Shown here one piece after another: positions 42,327-49,578 of a DNA stretch of 64,000 nt. Under the pieces are notes generated by a model, which saw only the letters and a list, made by a program, of their open reading frames with translations, had not been told where the DNA came from and did not search any database. The first letter of the stretch is position 1; each line of letters opens with the position of its first letter. The position numbers and the translations under genes are program-made. The stretch is from Streptomyces longispororuber (lineage in GTDB: Bacteria > Actinomycetota > Actinomycetes > Streptomycetales > Streptomycetaceae): positions 62,001 through 126,000 of the forward strand of contig NZ_BNBT01000003.1 in assembly GCF_014656095.1 (NCBI RefSeq), in the 5' to 3' direction.

Positions 42327-42385
42327 ATCGTCAGTAGGATGACGGAAATTCAGGTGTCTGCTGTCGTGCGGCAAGGGGTCCCGTC

Positions 42386-43843
42386 ATGTCCTTCTTCACC
42401 GATCTCGCTCACCAGTACATCGACGGTGAGTGGAAGGCCGGCTCCGGCTCCTGGGACATCATCGACTTCAACCCGTACGACGGGGAGAAGCTGGCGTCGA
42501 TCACGGTCGCCACGGCCGACGAGGTGGACCAGGCCTACCGCGCCGCCCAGCGCGCCCAGGAGTCCTGGGGCGCGACCAACCCGTACAAGCGCCGGGAGGT
42601 CTTCGAGCGCGCCCTGCGCATCATCGAGGACCGCGAGGCGGAGATCACCGAGGCGATCGTCGCGGAGCTCGGCGGCACGCTCGTCAAGGCCGCCTTCGAG
42701 CTGCACCTGACCAAGGAGTTCCTGCGCGAGGCGGTGCACCTGGCACTCGCCCCGCAGGGCCACCTCATCCCGTCGCCCGACGACACCAAGGAGAACCGCC
42801 TCTACCGCGTCCCGGTCGGGGTCGTCGGCGTCATCAGCCCCTTCAACTTCCCGTTCCTGCTGTCGGTGAAGTCGGTCGCCCCGGCCATCGCGCTGGGCAA
42901 CGCGGTCGTCCTCAAGCCGCACCAGAACGCGCCGGTCCTCGGCGGCAGCCTGGTGGCGAAGATATTCGAGGACGCGGGGCTGCCGCCCGGTGTCCTCAAC
43001 GTCGTCATCACCGACATCGCCGAGATCGGCGACGCCCTGCTGGAACACCCGGTGCCCGGCGTCATCTCGTTCACCGGCTCCGACGCCGTGGGCCGCCACG
43101 TGGCCACCGTCTGCGCCCAGCACTTCAAGCGCTGCGTCCTCGAACTGGGCGGCAACAGCGCGCTGATCGTCCTGGACGACGCGGACGTCGACTACGCCGT
43201 GGACGCCGCCGTCTTCAGCCGCTTCGTGCACCAGGGCCAGGTGTGCATGGCGGCCAACCGCATCCTGGTGGACCGCGCCGTGGAGGCCGAGTTCACCGAG
43301 AAGTTCGTCGCCAAGGCCAAGACCCTGAAGGTCGGCGACCCGGCGTCCCCGGAGACGCACATCGGCCCGCTCATCAACTCCTCGCAGGCCGACGGCGTGA
43401 CCTCGCTCGTCACCCAGACCGTCCAGGCGGGCGCCAAGGCGCTGCTGCACGGCCGCACCGAGGGCAACCTCGTCTTCCCGTCCGTCCTGACCGACCTGCC
43501 CGACGACGCCCCGGTGCTGCGCCAGGAGATCTTCGGCCCGGTGGCGCTCATCCTGCCCTTCGACGGCGAGGAGGAGGCCGTGCGCCTCGCCAACGACACG
43601 CCGTACGGCCTCAGCGGCGCCGTCCACACCGCCGACACCGAGCGCGGCGTGCGCCTCGCCCGGCGCATCCGCACCGGCATGATCCACATCAACGACGGCA
43701 CCGTCCACGACGAGCCGATCGTGCCCTTCGGCGGCGAGAAGCACTCGGGCGTCGGCCGGCTGAACGGCGACTCGACCGTGGACGCCTTCACCACGCCGAA
43801 GTGGATCTCGGTGCAGCACGGGCGCTCCCGCTTCCCGTTCTGA
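42386..43843 (+). CDS. NAD(P)+-dependent aldehyde dehydrogenase
   Basis: A 485-residue aldehyde dehydrogenase resembling benzaldehyde/vanillin dehydrogenases. The cofactor motif SPFNFPFLLSVKSVAPAIALGN, the catalytic Glu253 in LELGGNSALIVL and the nucleophile Cys287 in HQGQVCMAANR are intact. The Rossmann Lys in VVLKPHQNAP and the substrate-binding EIFGPVALILPFD also match. It oxidises an (aromatic) aldehyde to the acid. The length is standard. It follows the triad with a 59-base gap and ends before a strong hairpin; it is transcribed alone or with the triad regulator. Confidence 0.94.
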   Translation: MSFFTDLAHQYIDGEWKAGSGSWDIIDFNPYDGEKLASITVATADEVDQAYRAAQRAQESWGATNPYKRREVFERALRIIEDREAEITEAIVAELGGTLVKAAFELHLTKEFLREAVHLALAPQGHLIPSPDDTKENRLYRVPVGVVGVISPFNFPFLLSVKSVAPAIALGNAVVLKPHQNAPVLGGSLVAKIFEDAGLPPGVLNVVITDIAEIGDALLEHPVPGVISFTGSDAVGRHVATVCAQHFKRCVLELGGNSALIVLDDADVDYAVDAAVFSRFVHQGQVCMAANRILVDRAVEAEFTEKFVAKAKTLKVGDPASPETHIGPLINSSQADGVTSLVTQTVQAGAKALLHGRTEGNLVFPSVLTDLPDDAPVLRQEIFGPVALILPFDGEEEAVRLANDTPYGLSGAVHTADTERGVRLARRIRTGMIHINDGTVHDEPIVPFGGEKHSGVGRLNGDSTVDAFTTPKWISVQHGRSRFPF

Positions 43844-43881
43844 GGCCCGCCGCCGGACACCGGGCCCGGCACCCATCCCCT

Positions 43882-43916
43882 GGACCCTTGAGGACCGTAG
43901 CTGTCCTCAAGGGTCC
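43882..43916 (+). terminator. Perfect 14-bp hairpin between aldehyde dehydrogenase and DinB genes
   Basis: GGACCCTTGAGGAC (43882-43895) pairs perfectly with 43903-43916 around the loop CGTAGCT. It most likely ends the dehydrogenase transcript; it could also be an operator for the next gene. Confidence 0.85.
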
Positions 43917-43968
43917 GTAACGTCTGTGGTGTCGGAAAGCCCGGCGCACCCCTGGAGAGGCGGACCTC

Positions 43969-44514
43969 ATGCCCACTCACGTGAACGCGGAAGCCCACGG
44001 CGACGAGCGCGGGGCGCTGATCGCCTTCGTCGAGGCGCAGCGCGGCGGCGTCCGCCGCTCCGTGCTCGGCCTGAGCGACGAGCAGGCGACGAGCCGCCCG
44101 AGCGCCAGCGAGCTGACCCTCGCCGGCCTCGTCAAGCACGTCGCCGAGGTGGAGCTGAACTGGCTGCGCCTCGCCCAGCAGAAGCCGAACGAGCGGCAGC
44201 GCACCGAGGAGACCTGGGGCGACGGCTTCCGGCTCGTCGAGGGCGAGACGCTCGCCGGCGTGCTGGCCTTCTGGGCGGAGGTGGCCGCCGAGACCGAGGC
44301 CTTCATCCGGTCCGTGCCGAGCCTGGACGACACCTTCCCGCTGCCCGAGGCGCCCTGGTTCCCCAAGGGCTCGGTGTCGATGCGCTGGCTGATGCTGCAC
44401 CTCGTCGAGGAGATCGCCCGGCACGCGGGCCACGCCGACATCATCCGCGAGTCCCTGGACGGCAAGACGGCGTTCGAGCTGGTGGCGCAGGAGTCGGGCC
44501 AGTCCTGGGGGTGA
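43969..44514 (+). CDS. DinB-fold protein (DUF664/mycothiol transferase-like)
   Basis: A 181-residue protein with the four-helix DinB fold. Metal-ligand histidines occupy the usual places: LAGLVKHVAEVE (first His), and HLVEEIARHAGHADIIRES (His pair). Such proteins in actinomycetes transfer mycothiol or other thiols to substrates. GGAGAGGCGG precedes the ATG at 43969. It stands alone between a hairpin and the PadR gene. The substrate is unknown. Confidence 0.87.
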   Translation: MPTHVNAEAHGDERGALIAFVEAQRGGVRRSVLGLSDEQATSRPSASELTLAGLVKHVAEVELNWLRLAQQKPNERQRTEETWGDGFRLVEGETLAGVLAFWAEVAAETEAFIRSVPSLDDTFPLPEAPWFPKGSVSMRWLMLHLVEEIARHAGHADIIRESLDGKTAFELVAQESGQSWG

Positions 44515-44548
44515 GCCGCCGGGACGCGGGGGCCGCCCGGGCCGTACC

Positions 44549-44566
44549 CTAGTCAAAGTTGATGAA
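44549..44566. promoter_or_regulatory. PadR box 1
   Basis: CTAGTCAA-AG-TTGATGAA (44549-44566): the left arm equals that of the perfect box at 45344, the right arm is degenerate. It lies 34 bases before the PadR start, where an autoregulatory repressor site is expected. Confidence 0.65.
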
Positions 44567-44599
44567 TGGTACGGAACAGCAGGCTGAAGGGTGCGGTGA

Positions 44600-45247
44600 A
44601 TGTCGGCGATCCGGATGCTGGTCCTCGGGGCCGTCCGTATGCACGGGCGGGCGCACGGCTACCAGGTGCGCAACGACCTCGAGTACTGGGGCGCCCACGA
44701 GTGGTCCAACGCCAAGCCGGGCTCGATCTACCACGCGCTGCGGCAGATGACGAAGCAGGGCCTGCTGCACGAGCACGAGACCGCCCCCTCCACGGCGGGC
44801 GGTCCGCCGCGCACGGAGTACGAGATCACGGAGAAGGGCACCGAGGAGTACTTCGCCCTTCTCCGTGCAGGCCTGACCGCCGTGGCCCACGACCAGAAGC
44901 CGGACGTGCTCTCGGCGGCCGTCGGCTTCATGGTGGACCTGCCGCGCGAGGAGGTCGTCTCGCTCCTCAAGCAGCGGCTGCGCGCCATCGACGACTGGCG
45001 CCACTCCGTCACCGAGTACTACATCCCCGAGGACGGCCCCGGGCAGCTCGGCCACATCGGCGAGATCATGAACCTGTGGGTGCACTCCGCCGACGCGGGC
45101 GAGGAGTGGACCAAGAGCCTCGTCGAGCGGATCGAGAACGGCGCGTACACCTTCTCCGGTGAGGGCGAACCGTTCGTCGGGGTGCTCGCCGAGGACGCGG
45201 AGAACCCCTACGCGACCGGGGAGAAGCACCCCGGGGATCAGCGCTAG
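44600..45247 (+). CDS. PadR family transcriptional regulator
   Basis: A 215-residue PadR-type repressor. The winged helix is clear: RMLVLGAVRMHGRAHGYQVRNDL (in parts), then AKPGSIYHALRQMTKQGLL and the wing PRTEYEITEKGTEEY. A C-terminal helical dimerisation region follows. It lies directly upstream of an ABC-2 exporter, and boxes of the form CTAGTCAANNTTGACTAG stand before both this gene and the exporter. It therefore probably represses itself and the exporter until a drug-like ligand binds. The ATG at 44600 is preceded by AAGGGTG. Confidence 0.92.
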   Translation: MSAIRMLVLGAVRMHGRAHGYQVRNDLEYWGAHEWSNAKPGSIYHALRQMTKQGLLHEHETAPSTAGGPPRTEYEITEKGTEEYFALLRAGLTAVAHDQKPDVLSAAVGFMVDLPREEVVSLLKQRLRAIDDWRHSVTEYYIPEDGPGQLGHIGEIMNLWVHSADAGEEWTKSLVERIENGAYTFSGEGEPFVGVLAEDAENPYATGEKHPGDQR

Positions 45248-45296
45248 CCGACCGTCCCCCCACCTCCAGGACCGAAGGTCCCCTCCGCACGTCGCA

Positions 45297-45314
45297 TTAA
45301 TCAAGTTTGACTAA
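45297..45314. promoter_or_regulatory. PadR box 2
   Basis: TTAATCAA-GT-TTGACTAA (45297-45314) is one mismatch from a perfect palindrome of the same form as box 3. Confidence 0.75.
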
Positions 45315-45343
45315 CCGCCCCGAAGGGCAGTACCTTCCTCCAG

Positions 45344-45361
45344 CTAGTCAACATTGACTAG
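45344..45361. promoter_or_regulatory. PadR box 3, perfect palindrome
   Basis: CTAGTCAA-CA-TTGACTAG (45344-45361) is a perfect 8+8 palindrome, 30 bases before the ABC ATPase ATG. Its centre is 47 bp from box 2. Confidence 0.85.
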
Positions 45362-45390
45362 CGGACGGCTGGGGGCACGGAGGGAGACGC

Positions 45391-46362
45391 ATGACGGACG
45401 CGATCGTCCTCGAAGGCGTACGGAAGCGGTACGGCGAGAAGCGGGCCCTGGACGGGCTCGACCTGGTGGCCGCGCGCGGCACGGTGCACGGCGTGCTCGG
45501 CCCGAACGGCGCGGGCAAGACCACGGCGGTGCGGATCATGGCCACGCTCCTCACGGCGGACGAGGGCCGGGTGGAGATCGCCGGCTGCGACGCGCGGCGC
45601 CAGGCGGGGGAGGTGCGCCGCCGCATCGGCCTGCTCGGCCAGCACGCGGCGCTCGACGAGGAGCTGAGCGGCCGGCAGAACCTGGAGATGTTCGGGCGGC
45701 TCTACCACCTGGGCGCGCGCCACGCGCGCGTGCGGGCCGACGAGCTCCTGGAGCGCTTCGGCCTCGCCGACACGGGCCGCAAGGCCGTCAAGCGGTACAG
45801 CGGTGGCATGCGGCGCCGCCTGGACCTCGCGGCGTCCCTCATCACGGAGCCGCGGGTGCTGTTCCTGGACGAGCCGACGACGGGGCTCGACCCGCGCGGC
45901 CGCGCGGAGGTGTGGGAGGCGGTGCGCTCCCTGGTGGGCGGCGGCACGACGGTGCTGCTCACCACGCAGTACCTGGAGGAGGCCGACCAGCTCGCCGACC
46001 GCATCTCGCTGATCGACAGCGGCCGGGTGATCGCCGAGGGCACGGCGGACGAGCTGAAGGCGCGGCTGGGCGGCGACCGCATCGACGTCGTCGTCCGCGA
46101 CGGCGCCCACCTGGTGCGGGCGGCCCGGCTGCTCCCCGGGCACGCCGGCGACGTCACGGTCGACGCGGACCGCCGCCTGGCCAGCGCCCCCGTCAGCGAC
46201 CGCATGGAGGCCCTCACCCGGGTCGTACGGGCGCTCCAGGAGGAGGGCATCGAGGCGGAGGACATCGCGGTGCGCAGGCCGACGCTGGACGAGGTCTTCC
46301 TGCGCCTGACGGGGCGTACGGAACACACCGGAGCCGACGAGCACGTGAAGGAGACCGTATGA
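45391..46362 (+). CDS. ABC transporter ATP-binding protein (DrrA-like)
   Basis: A 323-residue ATPase of a daunorubicin-resistance-type exporter. Walker A is [15 protein letters not shown], the Q loop [12 protein letters not shown], the signature [12 protein letters not shown] and Walker [17 protein letters not shown] with the switch [14 protein letters not shown]. The C-terminal DrrA extension (residues ~225-320) is present. GGAGGGAG precedes the ATG at 45391. The permease gene overlaps its stop (ATGA at 46359), so they are coupled. It powers export of a hydrophobic compound. Confidence 0.95.
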   Translation: MTDAIVLEGVRKRYGEKRALDGLDLVAARGTVHGVLGPNGAGKTTAVRIMATLLTADEGRVEIAGCDARRQAGEVRRRIGLLGQHAALDEELSGRQNLEMFGRLYHLGARHARVRADELLERFGLADTGRKAVKRYSGGMRRRLDLAASLITEPRVLFLDEPTTGLDPRGRAEVWEAVRSLVGGGTTVLLTTQYLEEADQLADRISLIDSGRVIAEGTADELKARLGGDRIDVVVRDGAHLVRAARLLPGHAGDVTVDADRRLASAPVSDRMEALTRVVRALQEEGIEAEDIAVRRPTLDEVFLRLTGRTEHTGADEHVKETV

Positions 46363-47198
46363 GCGTGACCACGAGCGCAGGCGTGGACCCGGGGACGGGC
46401 GTGGGGGCGGGCACGGCCGCGGGCTGGGCGGTCGCCGACTCCTGGACCATGACCCGGCGCGAGCTCGCCCACTGGGCGCGCCAGCCCGTGCAGGTCTTCG
46501 TGGGGTTGGCCTTCCCCGTGATGATGCTGCTGATGTTCAACTACCTGATCGGCGGCGGCAAGGGCATCGCCGGGAACTACGTGGAGTTCCTCGTCCCGGG
46601 CATGTTCGCGCTGACCATGGTGTTCGGCCTGGACGCCACGATGGTCGCGGTCACCGGCGACCTCAACAAGGGCGTGGTGGACCGCTTCCGCTCCATGCCG
46701 ATGACCAACGGCGCGGTCCTCGTCGGCCGGTCGGTCGCGGACATGCTCCAGTCCTTCGCCTCGCTGCTCGTCATGATGGGCGTGGGCCTCGCGATCGGCT
46801 GGCGCTGGCACGGCTCGCTCGCGGCGGTGGCCGGGGCGGTCGGCCTCCTGATGCTGCTGCGCTTCGCGATGCTGTGGCTCGGCATCTACCTGGCGATGGT
46901 CGCGGGCAAGCCCGAGCTGGTGATGGCGGTGCAGATCCTGGTGTGGCCGGTGGGCTTCCTCTCCAACGCGTTCACCGTGCCGCAGACCATGCCGGACTGG
47001 CTGGGGGCCGTGGTGGAGTGGAACCCGATGTCGGCGACGGCCGCGGCGGTGCGCGACCTGTTCGGCAACGACCCCGGGGTCCCGGCCACCTCCTGGGCCG
47101 CGGACCACGCCGCCCTCCTGGCGGTCCTCTGGCCCCTGGCCCTGGCGGCGCTCTTCGCCCCGCTGGCGATCCGGAGGTTCACGGCCCTGAGCAAGTAG
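46359..47198 (+). CDS. ABC-2 type permease (DrrB-like)
   Basis: A 279-residue permease with about six helices. The N-terminal [34 protein letters not shown] (in parts) is the ABC-2 start, and [16 protein letters not shown] and [22 protein letters not shown] are the DrrB signatures. It exports the substrate of the upstream ATPase. Expression is coupled by the 4-base ATGA overlap; GAAGGAGA serves as ribosome binding site. No terminator separates it clearly from the tipA promoter. Confidence 0.95.
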   Translation: MSVTTSAGVDPGTGVGAGTAAGWAVADSWTMTRRELAHWARQPVQVFVGLAFPVMMLLMFNYLIGGGKGIAGNYVEFLVPGMFALTMVFGLDATMVAVTGDLNKGVVDRFRSMPMTNGAVLVGRSVADMLQSFASLLVMMGVGLAIGWRWHGSLAAVAGAVGLLMLLRFAMLWLGIYLAMVAGKPELVMAVQILVWPVGFLSNAFTVPQTMPDWLGAVVEWNPMSATAAAVRDLFGNDPGVPATSWAADHAALLAVLWPLALAALFAPLAIRRFTALSK

Positions 47199-47213
47199 CG
47201 GCCCCTGACCGGC

Positions 47214-47244
47214 TTGCACCTCACGCGACGTGAGGACCCAGGGT
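47214..47244 (+). promoter_or_regulatory. TipA-type MerR promoter
   Basis: TTGCAC (47214-47219) and CAGGGT (47239-47244) are separated by 19 bp, the over-long spacing of MerR-activated promoters. The spacer carries the palindrome CCTCACG-CGA-CGTGAGG (47219-47235). It resembles the known thiostrepton-induced tipA promoter closely. Confidence 0.9.
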
Positions 47245-47273
47245 GGTCGGTGTCGCAACGGAAGGAGACAGCG

Positions 47274-48035
47274 GTGAGCTATTCCGTCGGACAGGTGGCG
47301 GCCCTCGCCAAGGTCACGGTGCGCACCCTGCACCACTACGACGAGATCGGCCTCCTGGTGCCCGGTGAGCGCAGCCGCGCGGGCCACCGGCGCTACGGCG
47401 ACGCCGACCTCGACCGGCTCCAGCGCATCCGGTTCTACCGCGAACTGGGCTTCCCGCTGGACGAGGTCGCCGTCCTGCTCGACGACCCCGGGGCCGACCC
47501 CCAGGAGCACCTGCGGCGCCAGCACGGGCTGCTGACCGGGCGCATCGCCAGGCTCCAGGAGATGGCAGCCGCTGTCGAGACCGCCATGGAGGCGAGACGC
47601 ATGGGCATCAACCTCACGCCCGAGGAGAAGTTCGAGGTCTTCGGAGACGCCGATCCGGACCGGTACGAGGAGGAGGCACAGCGCCGCTGGGGCGGCACGG
47701 AGGCGTACGCCGCGTCGCGCCGCCGCACGGCCGCGTACACGAAGGAGGACTGGAAGCGGCTGCGCGACGCCTTCGACGCCATCCACGCGCGCATGGCCGA
47801 CCTGCTCGCGGCCGGCGTCCCGGCCGACTCCCCGCGCGCGGCGGACGTCGCCGAGGAGCACCGCCGCTTCCTCTCCGACCACTACTACACCTGCACGTAC
47901 GAGATCCACACGGGCCTCGGCGAGATGTACGTGACGGACCCCCGCTTCACGGCGACGTACGAGTCGATCAAGCCGGGCCTGGCGACCTACATGCGCGACG
48001 CCATGAAGGCCAACGCCGCCCGAGCAACGGCTTAA
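47274..48035 (+). CDS. tipA: TipA-type MerR regulator (thiopeptide-binding TipAS domain)
   Basis: A 253-residue MerR protein. The DNA-binding domain (VSYSVGQVAALAKVTVRTLHHYDEIGLLVPGE in parts) is followed by a coiled coil and the TipAS domain (~110-253). A cysteine that in TipA captures thiopeptides covalently is present (Cys207 in YYTCTYEIHTGLGEMYV). The GTG at 47274 has GAAGGAGA five bases upstream. With the promoter at 47214 it fits the known autoregulated tipA loop. It follows the ABC exporter, which may be an independent unit. Confidence 0.92.
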   Translation: MSYSVGQVAALAKVTVRTLHHYDEIGLLVPGERSRAGHRRYGDADLDRLQRIRFYRELGFPLDEVAVLLDDPGADPQEHLRRQHGLLTGRIARLQEMAAAVETAMEARRMGINLTPEEKFEVFGDADPDRYEEEAQRRWGGTEAYAASRRRTAAYTKEDWKRLRDAFDAIHARMADLLAAGVPADSPRAADVAEEHRRFLSDHYYTCTYEIHTGLGEMYVTDPRFTATYESIKPGLATYMRDAMKANAARATA

Positions 48036-48051
48036 CCGCTGTCGGCTTCCC

Positions 48052-48092
48052 CTGTGGGCAGACGTCCCGCAGGGCGGGACGGGTGGGCACAG
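48052..48092. repeat. Structured hairpin repeat, copy B
   Basis: Outer arms CTGTG (48052) and CACAG (48092) enclose an inner perfect stem CGTCCCGC/GCGGGACG (48063-48070, 48074-48081). The same element, with a different but still paired inner stem, is at 34127-34171. It follows the tipA stop by 17 bases. Confidence 0.8.
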
Positions 48093-48195
48093 CCCAGGTG
48101 CCGCCCAGCCGTGCAACAGGGGGCTTTAGGGGCAGGGTCCGGGGCCCGGGCCGGAGGGGGCCAGGCACTATGGAGGGGGCCGGGCCCGGCGGCCC

Positions 48196-48218
48196 GGGGT
48201 TCCACCCGGTGGAACCCC
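48196..48218 (+). terminator. Terminator hairpin after tipA
   Basis: GGGGTTCCAC (48196-48205) pairs perfectly with GTGGAACCCC (48209-48218) around a 3-base loop. Confidence 0.75.
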
Positions 48219-48328
48219 TGCCTCCCGCCCCACGTTGATAGCTTGGGACGGCGACGCCGAAGCCCATCACCACGCCCGGCCCGCCCCGCCCTCCGCCGTA
48301 CGCCTCACACCCACAGGAGCCCGGAACC

Positions 48329-49543
48329 GTGCAGACGCTTGCGCTCGGACCAAGCTGGTTGGATCCGGACTACCTCCTGAACCAGTTCGGGCTCTGGGGC
48401 CTGCTCCTGATCGTGTTCGCCGAGTCCGGCCTGCTCATCGGCTTCTTCCTGCCGGGTGACTCGCTCCTGTTCACGACGGGCCTGCTGATCACGACGGACA
48501 AGCTGGACGTCCCGCTGTGGCTGGCCTGCGTGCTGATCTCGATCTCCGCGATCCTCGGCGACCAGGCGGGCTACCTGTTCGGCAAGAAGGTCGGCCCGGC
48601 GCTGTTCAGGCGGCCAGACTCGCGCCTCTTCAAGCAGGAGAACGTCACCAAGGCGCACGAGTTCTTCGAGAAGCACGGCCCGAAGTCCCTGGTCCTGGCC
48701 CGCTTCGTGCCGATCGTGCGGACGTTCACGCCGATCATCGCGGGCGTCAGCGGCATGCGCTACCGCTCGTTCATCACGTTCAACATCCTCGGTGGCGTCC
48801 TGTGGGGCGCGGGCGTCACGCTGCTCGGCGCCTGGCTCGGCAAGCACGAGTTCGTGCACAAGAACATCGAGGCGATCCTGATCCTGATCGTCCTCATCTC
48901 GGTGGTCCCGATCATCATCGAGCTCCTCAGGGCCCGCGCGCAGAAGAAGAAGGCGCCCGCCGCCGCCCCGGAGACCCAGCAGCCCGCCCCCGAGACCGCC
49001 CACCGGTACCAGCCGCAGCAGAACCACCAGAACCACCAGCAGCACCAGTACCCGGGCCAGGGACAGGGCCGGCAGCACCAGCAGTACCCCGACCAGTCCG
49101 CGTACCAGGCCCAGCAGCCCCAGTACCCCGGCCACCAGCAGCAGTACCCGTACCCCGGTCAGCAGACCCCGCAGCCCCAGTACGACGCCCAGGCGTACCG
49201 GGACCCGTCCCGGACCGCGTACCCGTACGAGGGCCAGAACCAGTACGACGGCCAGAACCAGTACGAGGGCCAGTACGACGGCCGGAACCAGTACGACGGC
49301 CGGCACCGGTACGAGGGTCAGCACCACTACGACGCCCGGAACCAGTACGGCGCCCCCGCGGACGACCAGCAGTACGCCGACGACCAGCAGTACCAGGCCC
49401 AGCAGCCCTACCCGCACCAGCAGGGCCAGCAGGGTCACCACCAGCAGGGTCACCACCCGCAGCCCCCGCACCAGCAGGGCCGGTACCAGGACCAGCAGCC
49501 GCAGCACCCCGACGAGCCCCGGCACGGCCACCCCCGGTACTAG
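48329..49543 (+). CDS. DedA family membrane protein with Gln/Tyr-rich tail
   Basis: A 404-residue protein. Residues ~1-205 are a DedA (VTT) transporter core: FAESGLLIGFFLPGDSLLF, GDQAGYLFGKKVG, the conserved RFVPIVRTFTPIIAGVSGM and the C-terminal helix ILILIVLISVVPIIIEL. DedA proteins flip undecaprenyl phosphate or phospholipids and maintain membrane potential. Residues ~211-404 are a disordered cytoplasmic tail of Gln, Tyr, Asn, Pro and His with NQYDG/NQYEG repeats. GTG 48329 has CAGGAG upstream. The tail is far longer than in typical DedA proteins (~200 residues). Confidence 0.9.
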   Translation: MQTLALGPSWLDPDYLLNQFGLWGLLLIVFAESGLLIGFFLPGDSLLFTTGLLITTDKLDVPLWLACVLISISAILGDQAGYLFGKKVGPALFRRPDSRLFKQENVTKAHEFFEKHGPKSLVLARFVPIVRTFTPIIAGVSGMRYRSFITFNILGGVLWGAGVTLLGAWLGKHEFVHKNIEAILILIVLISVVPIIIELLRARAQKKKAPAAAPETQQPAPETAHRYQPQQNHQNHQQHQYPGQGQGRQHQQYPDQSAYQAQQPQYPGHQQQYPYPGQQTPQPQYDAQAYRDPSRTAYPYEGQNQYDGQNQYEGQYDGRNQYDGRHRYEGQHHYDARNQYGAPADDQQYADDQQYQAQQPYPHQQGQQGHHQQGHHPQPPHQQGRYQDQQPQHPDEPRHGHPRY

Positions 49544-49578
49544 CACCGGGGTCGGGACCGGCGCCGCGCCAGGACGTC

